Source: Paenibacillus piscarius (GTDB lineage Bacteria; Bacillota; Bacilli; Paenibacillales; Paenibacillaceae). Taken from it: 64,000 nt of DNA. The stretch lies in the NCBI RefSeq assembly GCF_022234545.1, contig NZ_JAIEUI010000018.1, positions 62,001 to 126,000 on the forward strand, given 5' to 3'. Below, piece after piece: positions 52,471 through 61,679 of this stretch (position 1 is the first letter of the stretch; the number at the start of each line of letters is the position of its first letter). The notes below the pieces were generated by a model. The model saw only the letters and a list, made by a program, of their open reading frames with translations. It did not search any database and was not told where the DNA came from. A program made the translations under genes and the position numbers.

Positions 52471-53832
52471 CTAACCTGCAAACGGTTCGGCATGGGCCCG
52501 CTCGTAGTTGACGAACTTGTTGAAGTTCTTGAGGAACACCAGCTCTACCGTGCCCACCGGGCCGTTACGCTGCTTGGCGATAATAATCTCGATAATGTTC
52601 TTCTTCTCAGTATCCTGATTATAGTAATCATCGCGGTACAGGAAAGCGACGATGTCGGCATCCTGCTCAATGGAGCCCGATTCACGAAGGTCACTCATCA
52701 TCGGCCGTTTGTCCTGGCGCTGTTCTACGCCACGGCTGAGCTGGGACAGGGCAATAACCGGAACATCAAGCTCACGGGCAATCTGCTTCAGGGTACGCGA
52801 GATTTCCGATACCTCCTGCTGGCGGTTCTCCCCGGGCTTGCCGCGGCCCTGAATCAGCTGGAGGTAGTCGATGACGATCATACCCAGGCCCTTTTCCTTC
52901 TTGAGTCTGCGGCATTTCGCGCGGATATCATTGACTGTAATGCCGGGCGTATCATCAATATAAATTTCAGATTCAGACAGAGACTGGATACCCATCGTAA
53001 GCTTCGACCAGTCATCATCGCTCTTGAAGTCACCGGTACGCATAATATTGGCGTCCAGATTGGCCTCCGCGCAGATCATACGCTGCACCAGCTGGGGAGC
53101 CGACATTTCCAGACTGAAGATCGCAACCGTCTCCTTCGCCCGGACCGCAACGTTCTGGGCGATATTCAGGGCGAACGCCGTCTTCCCGACGGAAGGCCGG
53201 GCTGCGACAATTATCAGGTCATTCCGCTGGAAGCCATTCGTCATATGGTCAAGATCGACGAACCCGGTCGGAATTCCCGAGGTCCCGCCTTTGTTCTGGT
53301 GGAGCAGCTCCACCCGGTCGAATACCTGCATCAGCACATCGCGGATGGCAATGAATCCGCTGCCGCTGCGCCGGTTCGAGATTTCCAGAATCCGCCGCTC
53401 GGCGTCGCTCAGCATAATGCCTACGTCCTCGCCGCCGGTGTAGCCTTCACTGACAATCTGTGTGGCGGTACGGATCAGCCTCCGCAGCATCGCCTTCTCT
53501 TCGATGATCTGAGCATAATAATCCACGTTGGCTGCCGTCGGCACTGCATGCGCCAGCTTAGCCAAATAGCTGACACCGCCGATATCCTCAAGCTCTCCCC
53601 GGTCCTGAAGCCGGGAGGTCAAGGTAATCAGGTCAATCGGCTGGCTCTCTTCTCCAAGCTGCACCATCGCTTCAAAGATCATCTGATGCGGTTTGTCGTA
53701 GAAGTCTTCCGTGCTCACCCGCTCCATTGCGGTAATGAGCGCTTCATCGGACAGCAGTACCGCACCCAGCACGGCCTGTTCCGCTTCCAGATTCTGCGGG
53801 GGGACCCGGTCGAAAAAGAGATCTCCGCCCAT
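52471..53832 (-). CDS. dnaB: Replicative DNA helicase
   Basis: Hexameric replicative helicase of 453 residues. The N-terminal domain begins VPPQNLEAEQAVLGA; the RecA-type motor has Walker A ARPSVGKTAF near 206-215 and Walker B MIVIDYLQLI, plus RELDVPVIALSQLSRGVE and the arginine-finger segment EQDADIVAFLYRDDYY. It starts 1 bp after the rplI stop, with GGAGGAG upstream, and ends the operon. Confidence 0.97.
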   Translation of the reverse strand: MGGDLFFDRVPPQNLEAEQAVLGAVLLSDEALITAMERVSTEDFYDKPHQMIFEAMVQLGEESQPIDLITLTSRLQDRGELEDIGGVSYLAKLAHAVPTAANVDYYAQIIEEKAMLRRLIRTATQIVSEGYTGGEDVGIMLSDAERRILEISNRRSGSGFIAIRDVLMQVFDRVELLHQNKGGTSGIPTGFVDLDHMTNGFQRNDLIIVAARPSVGKTAFALNIAQNVAVRAKETVAIFSLEMSAPQLVQRMICAEANLDANIMRTGDFKSDDDWSKLTMGIQSLSESEIYIDDTPGITVNDIRAKCRRLKKEKGLGMIVIDYLQLIQGRGKPGENRQQEVSEISRTLKQIARELDVPVIALSQLSRGVEQRQDKRPMMSDLRESGSIEQDADIVAFLYRDDYYNQDTEKKNIIEIIIAKQRNGPVGTVELVFLKNFNKFVNYERAHAEPFAG

Positions 53833-53833
53833 C

Positions 53834-54280
53834 CTACTCCTCCGTTACCTGAACCGTGAAGGTCGCCTTTACTTCAGTATGCAGCTTCACACCCACCTGG
53901 AACGTTCCGACATGGCGGATCGAATCGCTCAGCTCAATCTTGCGTTTGTCTACCACGATGCCGTGGGAGGCAGCCAGGGCTTCACCAATCTGCTTGCTGG
54001 TGATTGCGCCGAACAGGCGGCCGCCTTCCCCTGCCTTGGCCTTCAGCGTCAGGGTCAGCTCATCAATCTTCTTGCCCAGCTGTACCGCTTCCTCTTTCTC
54101 CTGGTCCTTGCGGCGCTGTTCCGCTGCCGTCTGGTTCTCCAGTGTCTTCACATTGCCGTCGGTTGCCGGACGCACCAGCCCGCGCGGCAGCAGGAAGTTG
54201 GTGGCGTACCCTTCCGATACCTCTTTGATCTGTCCCTTCTTGCCTTGCCCTTTAACATCCTTCAAGAATATGACCTTCAT
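53834..54280 (-). CDS. rplI: Ribosomal protein bL9
   Basis: A 148-residue large-subunit protein. The N-domain MKVIFLKDVKGQGKKGQIKE and YATNFLLPRGLVRPAT are diagnostic; a long connecting helix and a C-domain follow. It overlaps gdpP by 4 bp (ATGA) and is followed 1 bp later by dnaB. Confidence 0.98.
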   Translation of the reverse strand: MKVIFLKDVKGQGKKGQIKEVSEGYATNFLLPRGLVRPATDGNVKTLENQTAAEQRRKDQEKEEAVQLGKKIDELTLTLKAKAGEGGRLFGAITSKQIGEALAASHGIVVDKRKIELSDSIRHVGTFQVGVKLHTEVKATFTVQVTEE

Positions 54281-56280
54281 TCAAATAACCCCTCTTTCGC
54301 TTCAATTTCAGCCAGTACCGCAAGCAGTCTGGCTTCTGCTTCCCTACAGGTTCCTTCAAGCTGAGTCGCTGCATTGGACAGATGCCCCCCGCCGCCCAGC
54401 TTCTCCATAACGACCTGCACGTTCATCCGGCCAAGGGAACGGGCGCTGATGCCGATAAGGCCGTCAGGCCGCTCGCTGATGACGAAGGATGCCATCACAT
54501 TCGTCATCCCCAGCAGCGTATCCGCCGTCTGGGCAATCAGCAGCTGCGGAATCTTCGTGCCCGGCGTTGTGACCACCAGCGCGACATGGTCATAGATAAT
54601 GCGCGCATGCTTGATAATCTCCGCCTTGGAGATATACTCCTGCAGGTCCTCCTTCAGCATCCGCTGGATCAGAACCGTATCTGCTCCGACCCGGCGCAGG
54701 AAGCCGGCGGCCTCGAAGGTCCGCGACCCGGTATGCTGGGCGAAATGCTTCGTATCCACCGTGATGCCGGCCAGCAGCATCGTAGCCTCCAGCGGGCTCA
54801 GCTTGATCTTCTCGTGTATATACTGCAGCAGCTCGGTCACCAGCTCGCAGGTCGATGAAGCATACGGCTCCAGATACACAAGCACAGCATCGTTAATGAA
54901 TTCTTCGCCCCGGCGGTGATGATCCACCACCACAATCCGGCTGGCATGCTGAACCACCTTCGGCTCAATCGTCATGGAGGCCTTATGGGTGTCCACCACA
55001 ATCAGCAGCGTATGTTCCGTCATCGACTGGAGCGCCTGCTCCGGCGTGATGAAGGTCTTGAAGAGCGCCTCATCCTTGCGGATCTGCTCCATCATCTTGG
55101 CAATCGACGGATTCGGGGTCTCCATCACAATGCTCGCTTCCACATTATACATCTGGGCAGCCTTCAGCAGCCCGATTGATGCTCCAATCGCATCAATATC
55201 GGGTATCCGGTGCCCCATAATCAGCACCCGGTCACTCTCCTGCATCAGGTCCCGCAGGGCGTGGGCGATGACGCGGGCCCGGACGCGGGTGCGCTTCTCG
55301 GCAGCGTTGCTCTTGCCGCCATAGAACGACAGCCGCTGGCCCGCCTTCACCGCAGCCTGGTCTCCGCCCCGGCCCAGCGCCATGTCCAGACTGGACTGGG
55401 CCAGCGCTCCAAGCTCGCTGGCCGATTCCGAGCCGTAGGCCAGGCCGATACTAAGAGTCATCGGCACCTTGAGATCAGCTGTCATCTCCCGCACCTCATC
55501 AAGCACCACGAACCGGCTCTCCTCCAGCGCCTGTAAGCTGCGGTGGTTGAGCAGCATCAGATACCGCTCGGAGGACAGGCGGCGCAGGTATACATCATAC
55601 TGCTTGCTCCACTCCGTAATCTCGCTGGCCACCTTGGCGATCAGGGAGGTACGCTGCTGGTCATCCATGCCCTGCGCGGCTTCGTCCAGATTGTCCATCA
55701 TGACGATGCCAATCGCCAGCTTCTCTTCCTCATACCGTTCACGCAGCACTACAAGCTCGGTAATGTCGTATAAATAGAGCAGGCGCTCACTTGGTATCAC
55801 CACAACCTGATAATAACGGTCATCCACCGTAAGCTCGTGGCGGTGATCCTTCAGTACCCCGTCTTTGGCCGGCTCCCGCTTCTGCGCCGTGTTCGGCAGA
55901 GATGCCATCACCTCAGGCATCAGCTCCTGCATGTCTACACCTACAAGAGACTTGCGTGAGAAGATCGTGCCGGCATTGCGGTTATGCCATTCCACTTTGC
56001 GTTCTTCACTGTAAAGGATGATACCCAACGGAAGCATACTGACAGCCTCCCCCTCCACCCGCTTGATGCGGAAGGACAGGCCGTTAATATAATCAACAAG
56101 GTTGCGGCGGAACGACAGCTCGGCCTGCAGCATAGTGAAACATAAGGTGCCGGCCAGGAACAGGCTGGCCACCCCCAGGACCCAGTTATAGATACTGACG
56201 ACTATAATCAGGACCAATAGCAGCAAGAACGCCCACACGGTATGATAGCCGTGCCAGCGTCTTTGCAGAAATTTTGGCAT
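54277..56280 (-). CDS. gdpP: c-di-AMP phosphodiesterase GdpP (YybT)
   Basis: Membrane phosphodiesterase of 667 residues that cleaves c-di-AMP, affecting potassium and wall stress. Two membrane segments lie in about 14-50, then a PAS domain (LPLGIILYSEERKVEWHN), a degenerate GGDEF domain (about 170-300), and DHH/DHHA1 domains. Metal motifs are MGHRIPDIDAIGAS (H and two D), VVDTHK, and VVDHHRRGEEF; the DHHA1 end has KLGGGGHLSNAATQ. Between yybS and rplI in one operon. Confidence 0.95.
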   Translation of the reverse strand: MPKFLQRRWHGYHTVWAFLLLLVLIIVVSIYNWVLGVASLFLAGTLCFTMLQAELSFRRNLVDYINGLSFRIKRVEGEAVSMLPLGIILYSEERKVEWHNRNAGTIFSRKSLVGVDMQELMPEVMASLPNTAQKREPAKDGVLKDHRHELTVDDRYYQVVVIPSERLLYLYDITELVVLRERYEEEKLAIGIVMMDNLDEAAQGMDDQQRTSLIAKVASEITEWSKQYDVYLRRLSSERYLMLLNHRSLQALEESRFVVLDEVREMTADLKVPMTLSIGLAYGSESASELGALAQSSLDMALGRGGDQAAVKAGQRLSFYGGKSNAAEKRTRVRARVIAHALRDLMQESDRVLIMGHRIPDIDAIGASIGLLKAAQMYNVEASIVMETPNPSIAKMMEQIRKDEALFKTFITPEQALQSMTEHTLLIVVDTHKASMTIEPKVVQHASRIVVVDHHRRGEEFINDAVLVYLEPYASSTCELVTELLQYIHEKIKLSPLEATMLLAGITVDTKHFAQHTGSRTFEAAGFLRRVGADTVLIQRMLKEDLQEYISKAEIIKHARIIYDHVALVVTTPGTKIPQLLIAQTADTLLGMTNVMASFVISERPDGLIGISARSLGRMNVQVVMEKLGGGGHLSNAATQLEGTCREAEARLLAVLAEIEAKEGLFE

Positions 56281-56291
56281 GAGCTCTCACC

Positions 56292-57209
56292 CTATCGTTT
56301 CGATTTCTTCACAAGCTCCCGCAGCGGAAACGCGAGGTCCACCACACCGATAATCCAGAATCCCGGCAGAGCGATCACAGGGATCGACAGCAGAAGAGCC
56401 ACAATCTTGTTCCACTTCCGCTCATACACCAGGAAGAAGAGGAAACCGATGGTTTGGATCTTGAAGGCAATTTGCAGGAGCGGCAGCAGATTGGCCGAGA
56501 CCATCAGCATGAAGCCGCTGTCTGCACCGCCGAACAGCATGGTGATCAGAGCACCGATCAGGTAATACCAGATAAAGGCTCTGCCCAGCCGCCATTCTCT
56601 TGCAGGCTTCAGCTTCGGTACAGCATAACCCATGCTGTTCAGAATAGGACGGACGATGGAATGGGTAATAACAGCAATGATGAAGGCGCTGAGGATCAGC
56701 GTCATCGGAATAGCCTGGATGGTCAACCAGCTCATCTGGCCGATCTGATCGGAGGAGATGGTAATTTCGGACAACAGCGGATTGCTTGCCCCCATGCTTG
56801 CCAGCCAATCCGTATAGGTCTGGAGAACATCGTAGACATAGTCGTACAGGTTGAACTTAAGGAATGCCGTACTGACCAGGAGAATCAGCAGGAATTCAGC
56901 TAATACAGCCACCATCCCGGCTGTTAATGTGGACATGGCCGAGGCACGTTTCTTGTAGCGGTGTCCCATCACCAGAGCCGGAATCAGGAAATAGGCCGCA
57001 ATCACAATATAGAACGGGGTAATCAGGCCTACAATAAGCAGGACCGGCACCAGATGCAGAATGAACTGCTTGGTACTTAAGGTGGTGTAGAGCACTATGG
57101 CCGGAATAATCATAAACAGTGTTGTAATTAACAGCAGCGGGGTTGACAGGGATAACAGCAGCAGCAGATAAGCGATGCTCCAAGCCACAGATGTCCAGCG
57201 AAATTTCAA
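56292..57209 (-). CDS. yybS: Membrane protein YybS (DUF2232)
   Basis: A 305-residue polytopic protein with about eight hydrophobic segments, matching the YybS/DUF2232 family upstream of gdpP in Bacillota. The function is unknown. The start is TTG, 7 nt after GAGGTG, and it begins 6 bp after the upstream MazG-like gene, so it is translationally linked. Confidence 0.82.
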   Translation of the reverse strand: MKFRWTSVAWSIAYLLLLLSLSTPLLLITTLFMIIPAIVLYTTLSTKQFILHLVPVLLIVGLITPFYIVIAAYFLIPALVMGHRYKKRASAMSTLTAGMVAVLAEFLLILLVSTAFLKFNLYDYVYDVLQTYTDWLASMGASNPLLSEITISSDQIGQMSWLTIQAIPMTLILSAFIIAVITHSIVRPILNSMGYAVPKLKPAREWRLGRAFIWYYLIGALITMLFGGADSGFMLMVSANLLPLLQIAFKIQTIGFLFFLVYERKWNKIVALLLSIPVIALPGFWIIGVVDLAFPLRELVKKSKR

Positions 57210-57215
57210 CAGTAT

Positions 57216-57527
57216 TCACCTCTTACGCATATGTTCTTCTAACGCAGATATATCCTGGTACCACTCTTCAAGCTGATGCCCTTCCTGCCTGTGCTTTCTC
57301 AGCTTCTCCATCAGCAGATCATCCAGATCACGATAAGGGATACCAAGTCTGCGCCCCAGGATATATGAGCTCATAATCAGGCTGGCCAGGCTGTCGCCTA
57401 CACGGGCGGTGCTACCTTCCCACAACGCCTTGAATAACCTTGAGACTTGATCAATCACTTCGGTCTTTAACCACTCAATTACCTTGGCGCGTTTGGCCAC
57501 ATCCAGATCCTTCGGCACATTGGGCAC
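57216..57527 (-). CDS. MazG-like family protein
   Basis: A 103-residue helical protein (VKRAKVIEWLK-type start, then RLFKALWEGSTARVGDSLASLIMSSYILGRRLGI and LDDLLMEKLRKHRQEGHQLE). The helix layout resembles small MazG-like nucleotide pyrophosphohydrolases of the spore-former family. The exact metal ligands of true MazG (E-x2-E...E-x2-D) are not fully visible, so enzymatic activity is unsure. It opens the gdpP-dnaB operon. Confidence 0.65.
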   Translation of the reverse strand: MPNVPKDLDVAKRAKVIEWLKTEVIDQVSRLFKALWEGSTARVGDSLASLIMSSYILGRRLGIPYRDLDDLLMEKLRKHRQEGHQLEEWYQDISALEEHMRKR

Positions 57528-57656
57528 GTCTCTCTACCTCCGGCAAAAAGCATTATTCTCCATTATAGCATAAATATTTCCGGGCCACACGGATGCCAGC
57601 CGCCGCAGGACCGCCGGGCTACCAGCAGCCTTATCGTCTTATCTTTCTTACCTTTT

Positions 57657-57705
57657 CTGAAAAAAGCCCGCATTCCGTGGTGCCGGAAATACAGGCCTTT
57701 GTCCC
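57657..57705 (-). terminator. Terminator after the CBS gene
   Basis: An imperfect stem with inner TTCCG / CGGAA and outer AAAGGCC / GGGCTTT, followed by TTTTTTC on the minus strand. Confidence 0.6.
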
Positions 57706-57732
57706 TTCAGCATTGCCTATCTGATGATGAGG

Positions 57733-58158
57733 TTATAACGATTCCAGCGATTGCCGGGAAACGAACTTCTCACAATATTCAATAATCTGGCTCCGTCTGA
57801 CAATCCCGATGAACCGTTTCATATCATCTACAACCGGCACAAAGTTCTGCACCTTGGCCAGATTAATCAGGTCCTCCATATCCGCATCAATCGAGACCGG
57901 CAGATTGTTCATCCGCAGCGGCACATCCTTGAGCAGAAATTTGGAAGCATTCTCAAAAGTAACCGCGCCGCCCGACTCCTTCATGTACCAGAGCAGATCA
58001 CCTTCCGTGACCGTTCCGGCATATTCCCCGTGCTTGTTCAGGATCGGCACTGCCGTATATCGGTGAAACTCCATCCGTTCCAGGGTCTGGCGCAACGTTG
58101 AATCCAGGGTAACGCAAGCTACCTCCTGCTTCGGAAGTAAAAAAAACGCAATATTCAT
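57733..58158 (-). CDS. CBS-pair protein (CbpB/DarB-like)
   Basis: A 141-residue protein with two CBS motifs: LDSTLRQTLERMEFHRYTAV with a GTVTEGDLLWYM end, and MEDLINLAKVQNFVPVVDDM with GIVRRSQIIEY. The length and layout match stand-alone CBS proteins such as CbpB/DarB, which bind c-di-AMP and contact Rel or pyruvate carboxylase. c-di-AMP binding here is inference, helped by the nearby gdpP. The ATG at 58156-58158 lies after AGGAGG (8 nt); 33 upstream codons are rejected. Confidence 0.78.
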   Translation of the reverse strand: MNIAFFLLPKQEVACVTLDSTLRQTLERMEFHRYTAVPILNKHGEYAGTVTEGDLLWYMKESGGAVTFENASKFLLKDVPLRMNNLPVSIDADMEDLINLAKVQNFVPVVDDMKRFIGIVRRSQIIEYCEKFVSRQSLESL

Positions 58159-58259
58159 CTCTTGATCCTCCTGACACAGCAGTTCGTTCCACCCCATTAT
58201 ACCATGAAGACAGTAAACAGCAGCCATTAACCTGACGCAATGGCTGCTGTTATTCATGC

Positions 58260-59309
58260 TTACTGTACTGCAGGTGTAGCCGAAGGCTCCAGTGCCTTGC
58301 CGGCCTTCCCGGGTTCAATTAGCTGATCCACGGGTGTACTGGGGTTCATCCAGTTATCAATCAGTGATTTTGCCTTGTTCAGATCCTCTTCGTTCACAAT
58401 ATCGTAGTAGATCCCGTCCATCCGCTTGCCTTCCCCCATTACCGTGAAGCTGGAGATATCCATATCCTTGCCGCCCATAAATTTCTTGGCCAGGCTGATA
58501 ATCATAGAAGGCTCGATATCGGTTTTGAAGTTGTCGCCCATGATATCCAGCAGCTCAGGGATATTGCCGATCTGACTGATCGATAACATTTTATTCGCGA
58601 CCACATCAAGAAAGACCTGTTGCCGCTTGGTACGGTTGAAGTCGCTGTCTTCACGGTAGCGGGTATAGTTCAGCGCCTCTTCACCGTTGTAATTCGACTT
58701 ATTGGCCTTAATCGTGAATTTCTCATGATCCTTGCCTTTGTTGACAATATCCTTCTTGATCGGGAGCGGCACACCGCCAATGGCATCCACGGCATCCTTC
58801 AGCCCCTGAAAGTTGATGGTGGCATAATATTGAATATCATGGCCGAGGAGCGCTTCCAGGGTATCCTTGGACATTTGCTGTCCGCCAAAAGCATACGCGT
58901 GGGTAATTTTGTCCTTCTTGTTACCCTTGTATCCGATGATTTCCGTGTACGTATCCCGGGGGATGGAGATCAGCAGAATCTTATAGTCCTCCGGGCGGAC
59001 GACCGCATACATCATCGTATCAGACCGCGCCACCTCGTTGCCCCTCTGATCTGTACCAAGCAGCATCAGAGAGAACGGGTCGCTCTTGAACGCTACTGGC
59101 TCCACCTTAACGGTGGTCGGGTTCTTGGTGGTATTATTCTCCAGAGGCACATAGGACTCCTCCGCCAGCTTGCTCTCTACCCGGTCGGACAGGAAGAGGT
59201 CGAAGGCCAGCACGGCCAGCGGCTTCTGGAACAGAAACGCTCCGGCTGCAATAACAAGTACGAGTATAAGCGCAATGTATCTTTTCTTTATTTTTTTGAT
59301 CTTATTCAT
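58260..59309 (-). CDS. LytR-CpsA-Psr family wall-polymer ligase
   Basis: Membrane-anchored enzyme of 349 residues that attaches teichoic-acid-like polymers to peptidoglycan. A basic start precedes one membrane helix (about 11-30). The LCP core is present: LLGTDQRGNEVARSDTMMYAVV, then ISIPRDTYTEI and the LNYTRYREDSDFNRTKRQQVFL block with conserved Arg residues that bind the lipid pyrophosphate. I chose the ATG at 59307-59309, 7 nt after AAGGA; a longer frame to 59507 is rejected. Confidence 0.92.
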   Translation of the reverse strand: MNKIKKIKKRYIALILVLVIAAGAFLFQKPLAVLAFDLFLSDRVESKLAEESYVPLENNTTKNPTTVKVEPVAFKSDPFSLMLLGTDQRGNEVARSDTMMYAVVRPEDYKILLISIPRDTYTEIIGYKGNKKDKITHAYAFGGQQMSKDTLEALLGHDIQYYATINFQGLKDAVDAIGGVPLPIKKDIVNKGKDHEKFTIKANKSNYNGEEALNYTRYREDSDFNRTKRQQVFLDVVANKMLSISQIGNIPELLDIMGDNFKTDIEPSMIISLAKKFMGGKDMDISSFTVMGEGKRMDGIYYDIVNEEDLNKAKSLIDNWMNPSTPVDQLIEPGKAGKALEPSATPAVQ

Positions 59310-59704
59310 CATTGATTCCTTCTTTGTGGTGGATTGGACATATAAATGCCTTAATCTATTTACAATGCCCGTCTGGGCTTCCAGACAGTCATGACTGGGT
59401 GCTCTTCCTGCTGCTATGCGCCGCCCTGCTTCAAGAAGTATGATACCCCCTTTCCGGGATTCGGGTCGTTCTAATTGTAGAATAAACCTGGGAAACGGCT
59501 TTGACACATAAACAATATTTCTATTGTAATCACTTCGCCACTAAAAAGAAACAACAAATAACGACAACTTTAGCAATCTCAGCTTTTTCTTGGCCCTAAT
59601 GTATATGACGCAGCAGACTCTGTTTTGATTCATATTTCCGCAAAAAATAAAAATAACGGCCCCCGCCGCAGCCGGGAGGCTGCAGGACGCGACCGTCATT
59701 TCAT
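59310..59704. other. Intergenic region upstream of the LCP gene
   Basis: About 395 bp. It contains the terminator at 59652-59700 for the gene to its right, then AT-rich DNA that should hold the LCP promoter; TGATTACAATAG near 59518-59535 (minus strand) is the best -10-like segment but no -35 is convincing. The 61-codon frame at 59541-59726 has no ribosome site. Confidence 0.4.
59652..59700 (-). terminator. Terminator after the solute-binding lipoprotein
   Basis: Outer stem AATGACGG / CCGTTATT (one G-T pair) around an inner GCAGCC / GGCTGC, then TTTTATTTTTTG on the minus strand. Confidence 0.8.
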
Positions 59705-61426
59705 CTAATCGGTGGTCTTGATCCACCAGTTCTGCGGATCGATAATATTGCTCACGGCGTTCATCGTTACCCCCTGCAGACGCTTATTCACTGCAGTGAT
59801 ACTGGACCGCTCGGAGAAGAAGATCATCGGGACCTCATCATTAATCAGCTTCTGCCATTCATAATAGATCTGTTTGCGGTAATCTTTATCATACGCTTTC
59901 AGGCTGACTCCTTCACGGATCAGCTCCTCGCTGCGCTCCGAGGTCCAGCGCGGATAATTCCAGGAGTCCTTGGCCCGCCATAAGCCGGCGGGGTCAGGAT
60001 CAACGGCCAGTCCCCACACCCCGTTGAACAGCTCCACTGACGGATCGTCCGTTTCCACAGCCTCATAGAAATCATTCAGCTCCTTGAGGCTGCCTCCGTT
60101 CAGGCGGACATCCAGGCCGACCTCCCGCCAGTTCTGCAGGATGGCTTCCGTCCGGTCCTCTGCGGTTTTGGTTCCGCTCATCGCATCGTAATGGATGATG
60201 AACTTATTGCCGCCCGGGTCCTCGCGGAGCCCGTCGCCATCTATATCCAGATAACCGGCCTCATCAAGCAGTCGTCTGGCCTTCTCCGGAAGATACGGAT
60301 AGGTGTCGATCTCTCCGTCAGGAATCTTGGCCCAGCTGGAGCTCGGCACCGGCGTCTCGGTGAGCGTTCCGAGGCCGTAAGAATACTGGTCAATGATCCC
60401 TTGGCGGTCCAGCGCATAATACATGGCTTTGCGCAGGCGCTTGTCCTTGAATTTGGGATTATCCATCACAACTTGTCCCCGGTCCTCATCCCAGCGGCCG
60501 AATTTGAAGCCTATATATTCCAGTGACAGTCCGGGAGCGGCCATAATCTCCACATTATCCAGTTGGCCTGCCGCCTGATAAGCGTCGCGCGGCACAGTCC
60601 CCATATCAATGCTTCCTGATTCAAGCAGAGCGGTCATCTCCTTGCTGTCCACCGCCAGGTAAGTTACACCATCCAGCAGCGCCCCGCCCTTGTAATACTC
60701 ATTGAACCGTTTCATCTCTACCCGTTCACCGGGTACAATCTCCGTGACCATGAACGGGCCGGTGCCGATCGGCCGTTTGCGGACCTGATCACTCTCCGGC
60801 ATATCTTTGACAGCCACTCCCTCGAAGTACCGCTTGTTCATCGGGTAAGCCCACAGATTGTCTATGAGGTTCACCCGCGCGGAAGTCATGGTAATACGCA
60901 GCGTATAGGGGTCCAGTACCTTGAGTCCCGTTATCTCCTTCGCCTTCCCCTGATGATACGCCTCGGCCCCCTTAATCATCTCTACACTATAATATCTCGA
61001 ACCGGTATATTCTGGACTTGCGATTGTCTCCAGAGCGAACTTCCAGTCCTGGGCCGTCAATTCATCGCCGTTATGCCAGCGGACTCCGGGTTTAAGGGTG
61101 AAGGTGAAGACTGTATGATCCTCAGATTCCTGCCAGGTGGCCAGGTTGGGCACTGTTGACAGATCATCATTCACCGTGAACATCGCCTCTGTCGTGAATT
61201 CCAGTACATTCGCATCATCTTCCCCTTCAAAAAAAGCCGGTTCAAAAATGCCCTGAAACGATGACGGATATCCCAAGGTAACTGTGCCGCCTTTTGTAGG
61301 TGCATCAGCTGATTTGCTGAGGCGCTCCATGTAAGATTGGACGCCGGGGCTTGCTCCGCTGCATGACGATAAAGCCACCACAAGGATCAGCGGTAGCATC
61401 AGTCTGCCGATGAGCTGCTTTGACAT
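59705..61426 (-). CDS. Peptide-type solute-binding lipoprotein (family 5)
   Basis: Lipoprotein of 573 residues; the lipobox VALSSCSG gives lipid-Cys 22. The OppA-like body has TLGYPSSFQGIFEPAF, VFTFTLKPGVRWHNGDELTAQDW, RPIGTGPFMVTE and LRKAMYYALDRQGIIDQY. It binds oligopeptides or a similar ligand, but no permease or ATPase gene adjoins it, so it must serve a transporter elsewhere or a sensing role. GGGAGGG precedes the ATG. Confidence 0.9.
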   Translation of the reverse strand: MSKQLIGRLMLPLILVVALSSCSGASPGVQSYMERLSKSADAPTKGGTVTLGYPSSFQGIFEPAFFEGEDDANVLEFTTEAMFTVNDDLSTVPNLATWQESEDHTVFTFTLKPGVRWHNGDELTAQDWKFALETIASPEYTGSRYYSVEMIKGAEAYHQGKAKEITGLKVLDPYTLRITMTSARVNLIDNLWAYPMNKRYFEGVAVKDMPESDQVRKRPIGTGPFMVTEIVPGERVEMKRFNEYYKGGALLDGVTYLAVDSKEMTALLESGSIDMGTVPRDAYQAAGQLDNVEIMAAPGLSLEYIGFKFGRWDEDRGQVVMDNPKFKDKRLRKAMYYALDRQGIIDQYSYGLGTLTETPVPSSSWAKIPDGEIDTYPYLPEKARRLLDEAGYLDIDGDGLREDPGGNKFIIHYDAMSGTKTAEDRTEAILQNWREVGLDVRLNGGSLKELNDFYEAVETDDPSVELFNGVWGLAVDPDPAGLWRAKDSWNYPRWTSERSEELIREGVSLKAYDKDYRKQIYYEWQKLINDEVPMIFFSERSSITAVNKRLQGVTMNAVSNIIDPQNWWIKTTD

Positions 61427-61532
61427 ATAGATATTCCCTCCCGGGTTGGATCACACTTAATTGTAAGCGGTTTCCGAGCTAAATTTTACTGTAAAGCCCA
61501 TTATGCATATTATGAACAATTCATAGTTCCAC

Positions 61533-61562
61533 ATTATAGAGGATATACAATATCCGCTCTAA
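61533..61562 (-). promoter_or_regulatory. Promoter with central dyad for the lipoprotein gene
   Basis: On the minus strand a perfect TATAAT (61533-61538) follows a TTAGAG -35-like hexamer (61557-61562) at 18 bp. Between them sits the exact 6-3-6 palindrome GGATAT-TGT-ATATCC (61541-61555), a likely operator covering the promoter spacer. It is about 107 bp before the start codon. Confidence 0.6.
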
Positions 61563-61636
61563 AGTGAAGACCTATATTTATTTTCCTGAGTCCAAGACCC
61601 GTTCGCCGTTCACCCGATAACCTCAATTATTCCAGT

Positions 61637-61661
61637 AAAAAGCCTGCCCTGACGGGCAGAC
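61637..61661 (-). terminator. Terminator after the MutS2 paralogue
   Basis: Stem CTGCCC / GGGCAG (extended by flanking pairs) followed by CTTTTTACTG on the minus strand. Confidence 0.8.
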
Positions 61662-61679
61662 TCCGGTTCATAAATTGAT

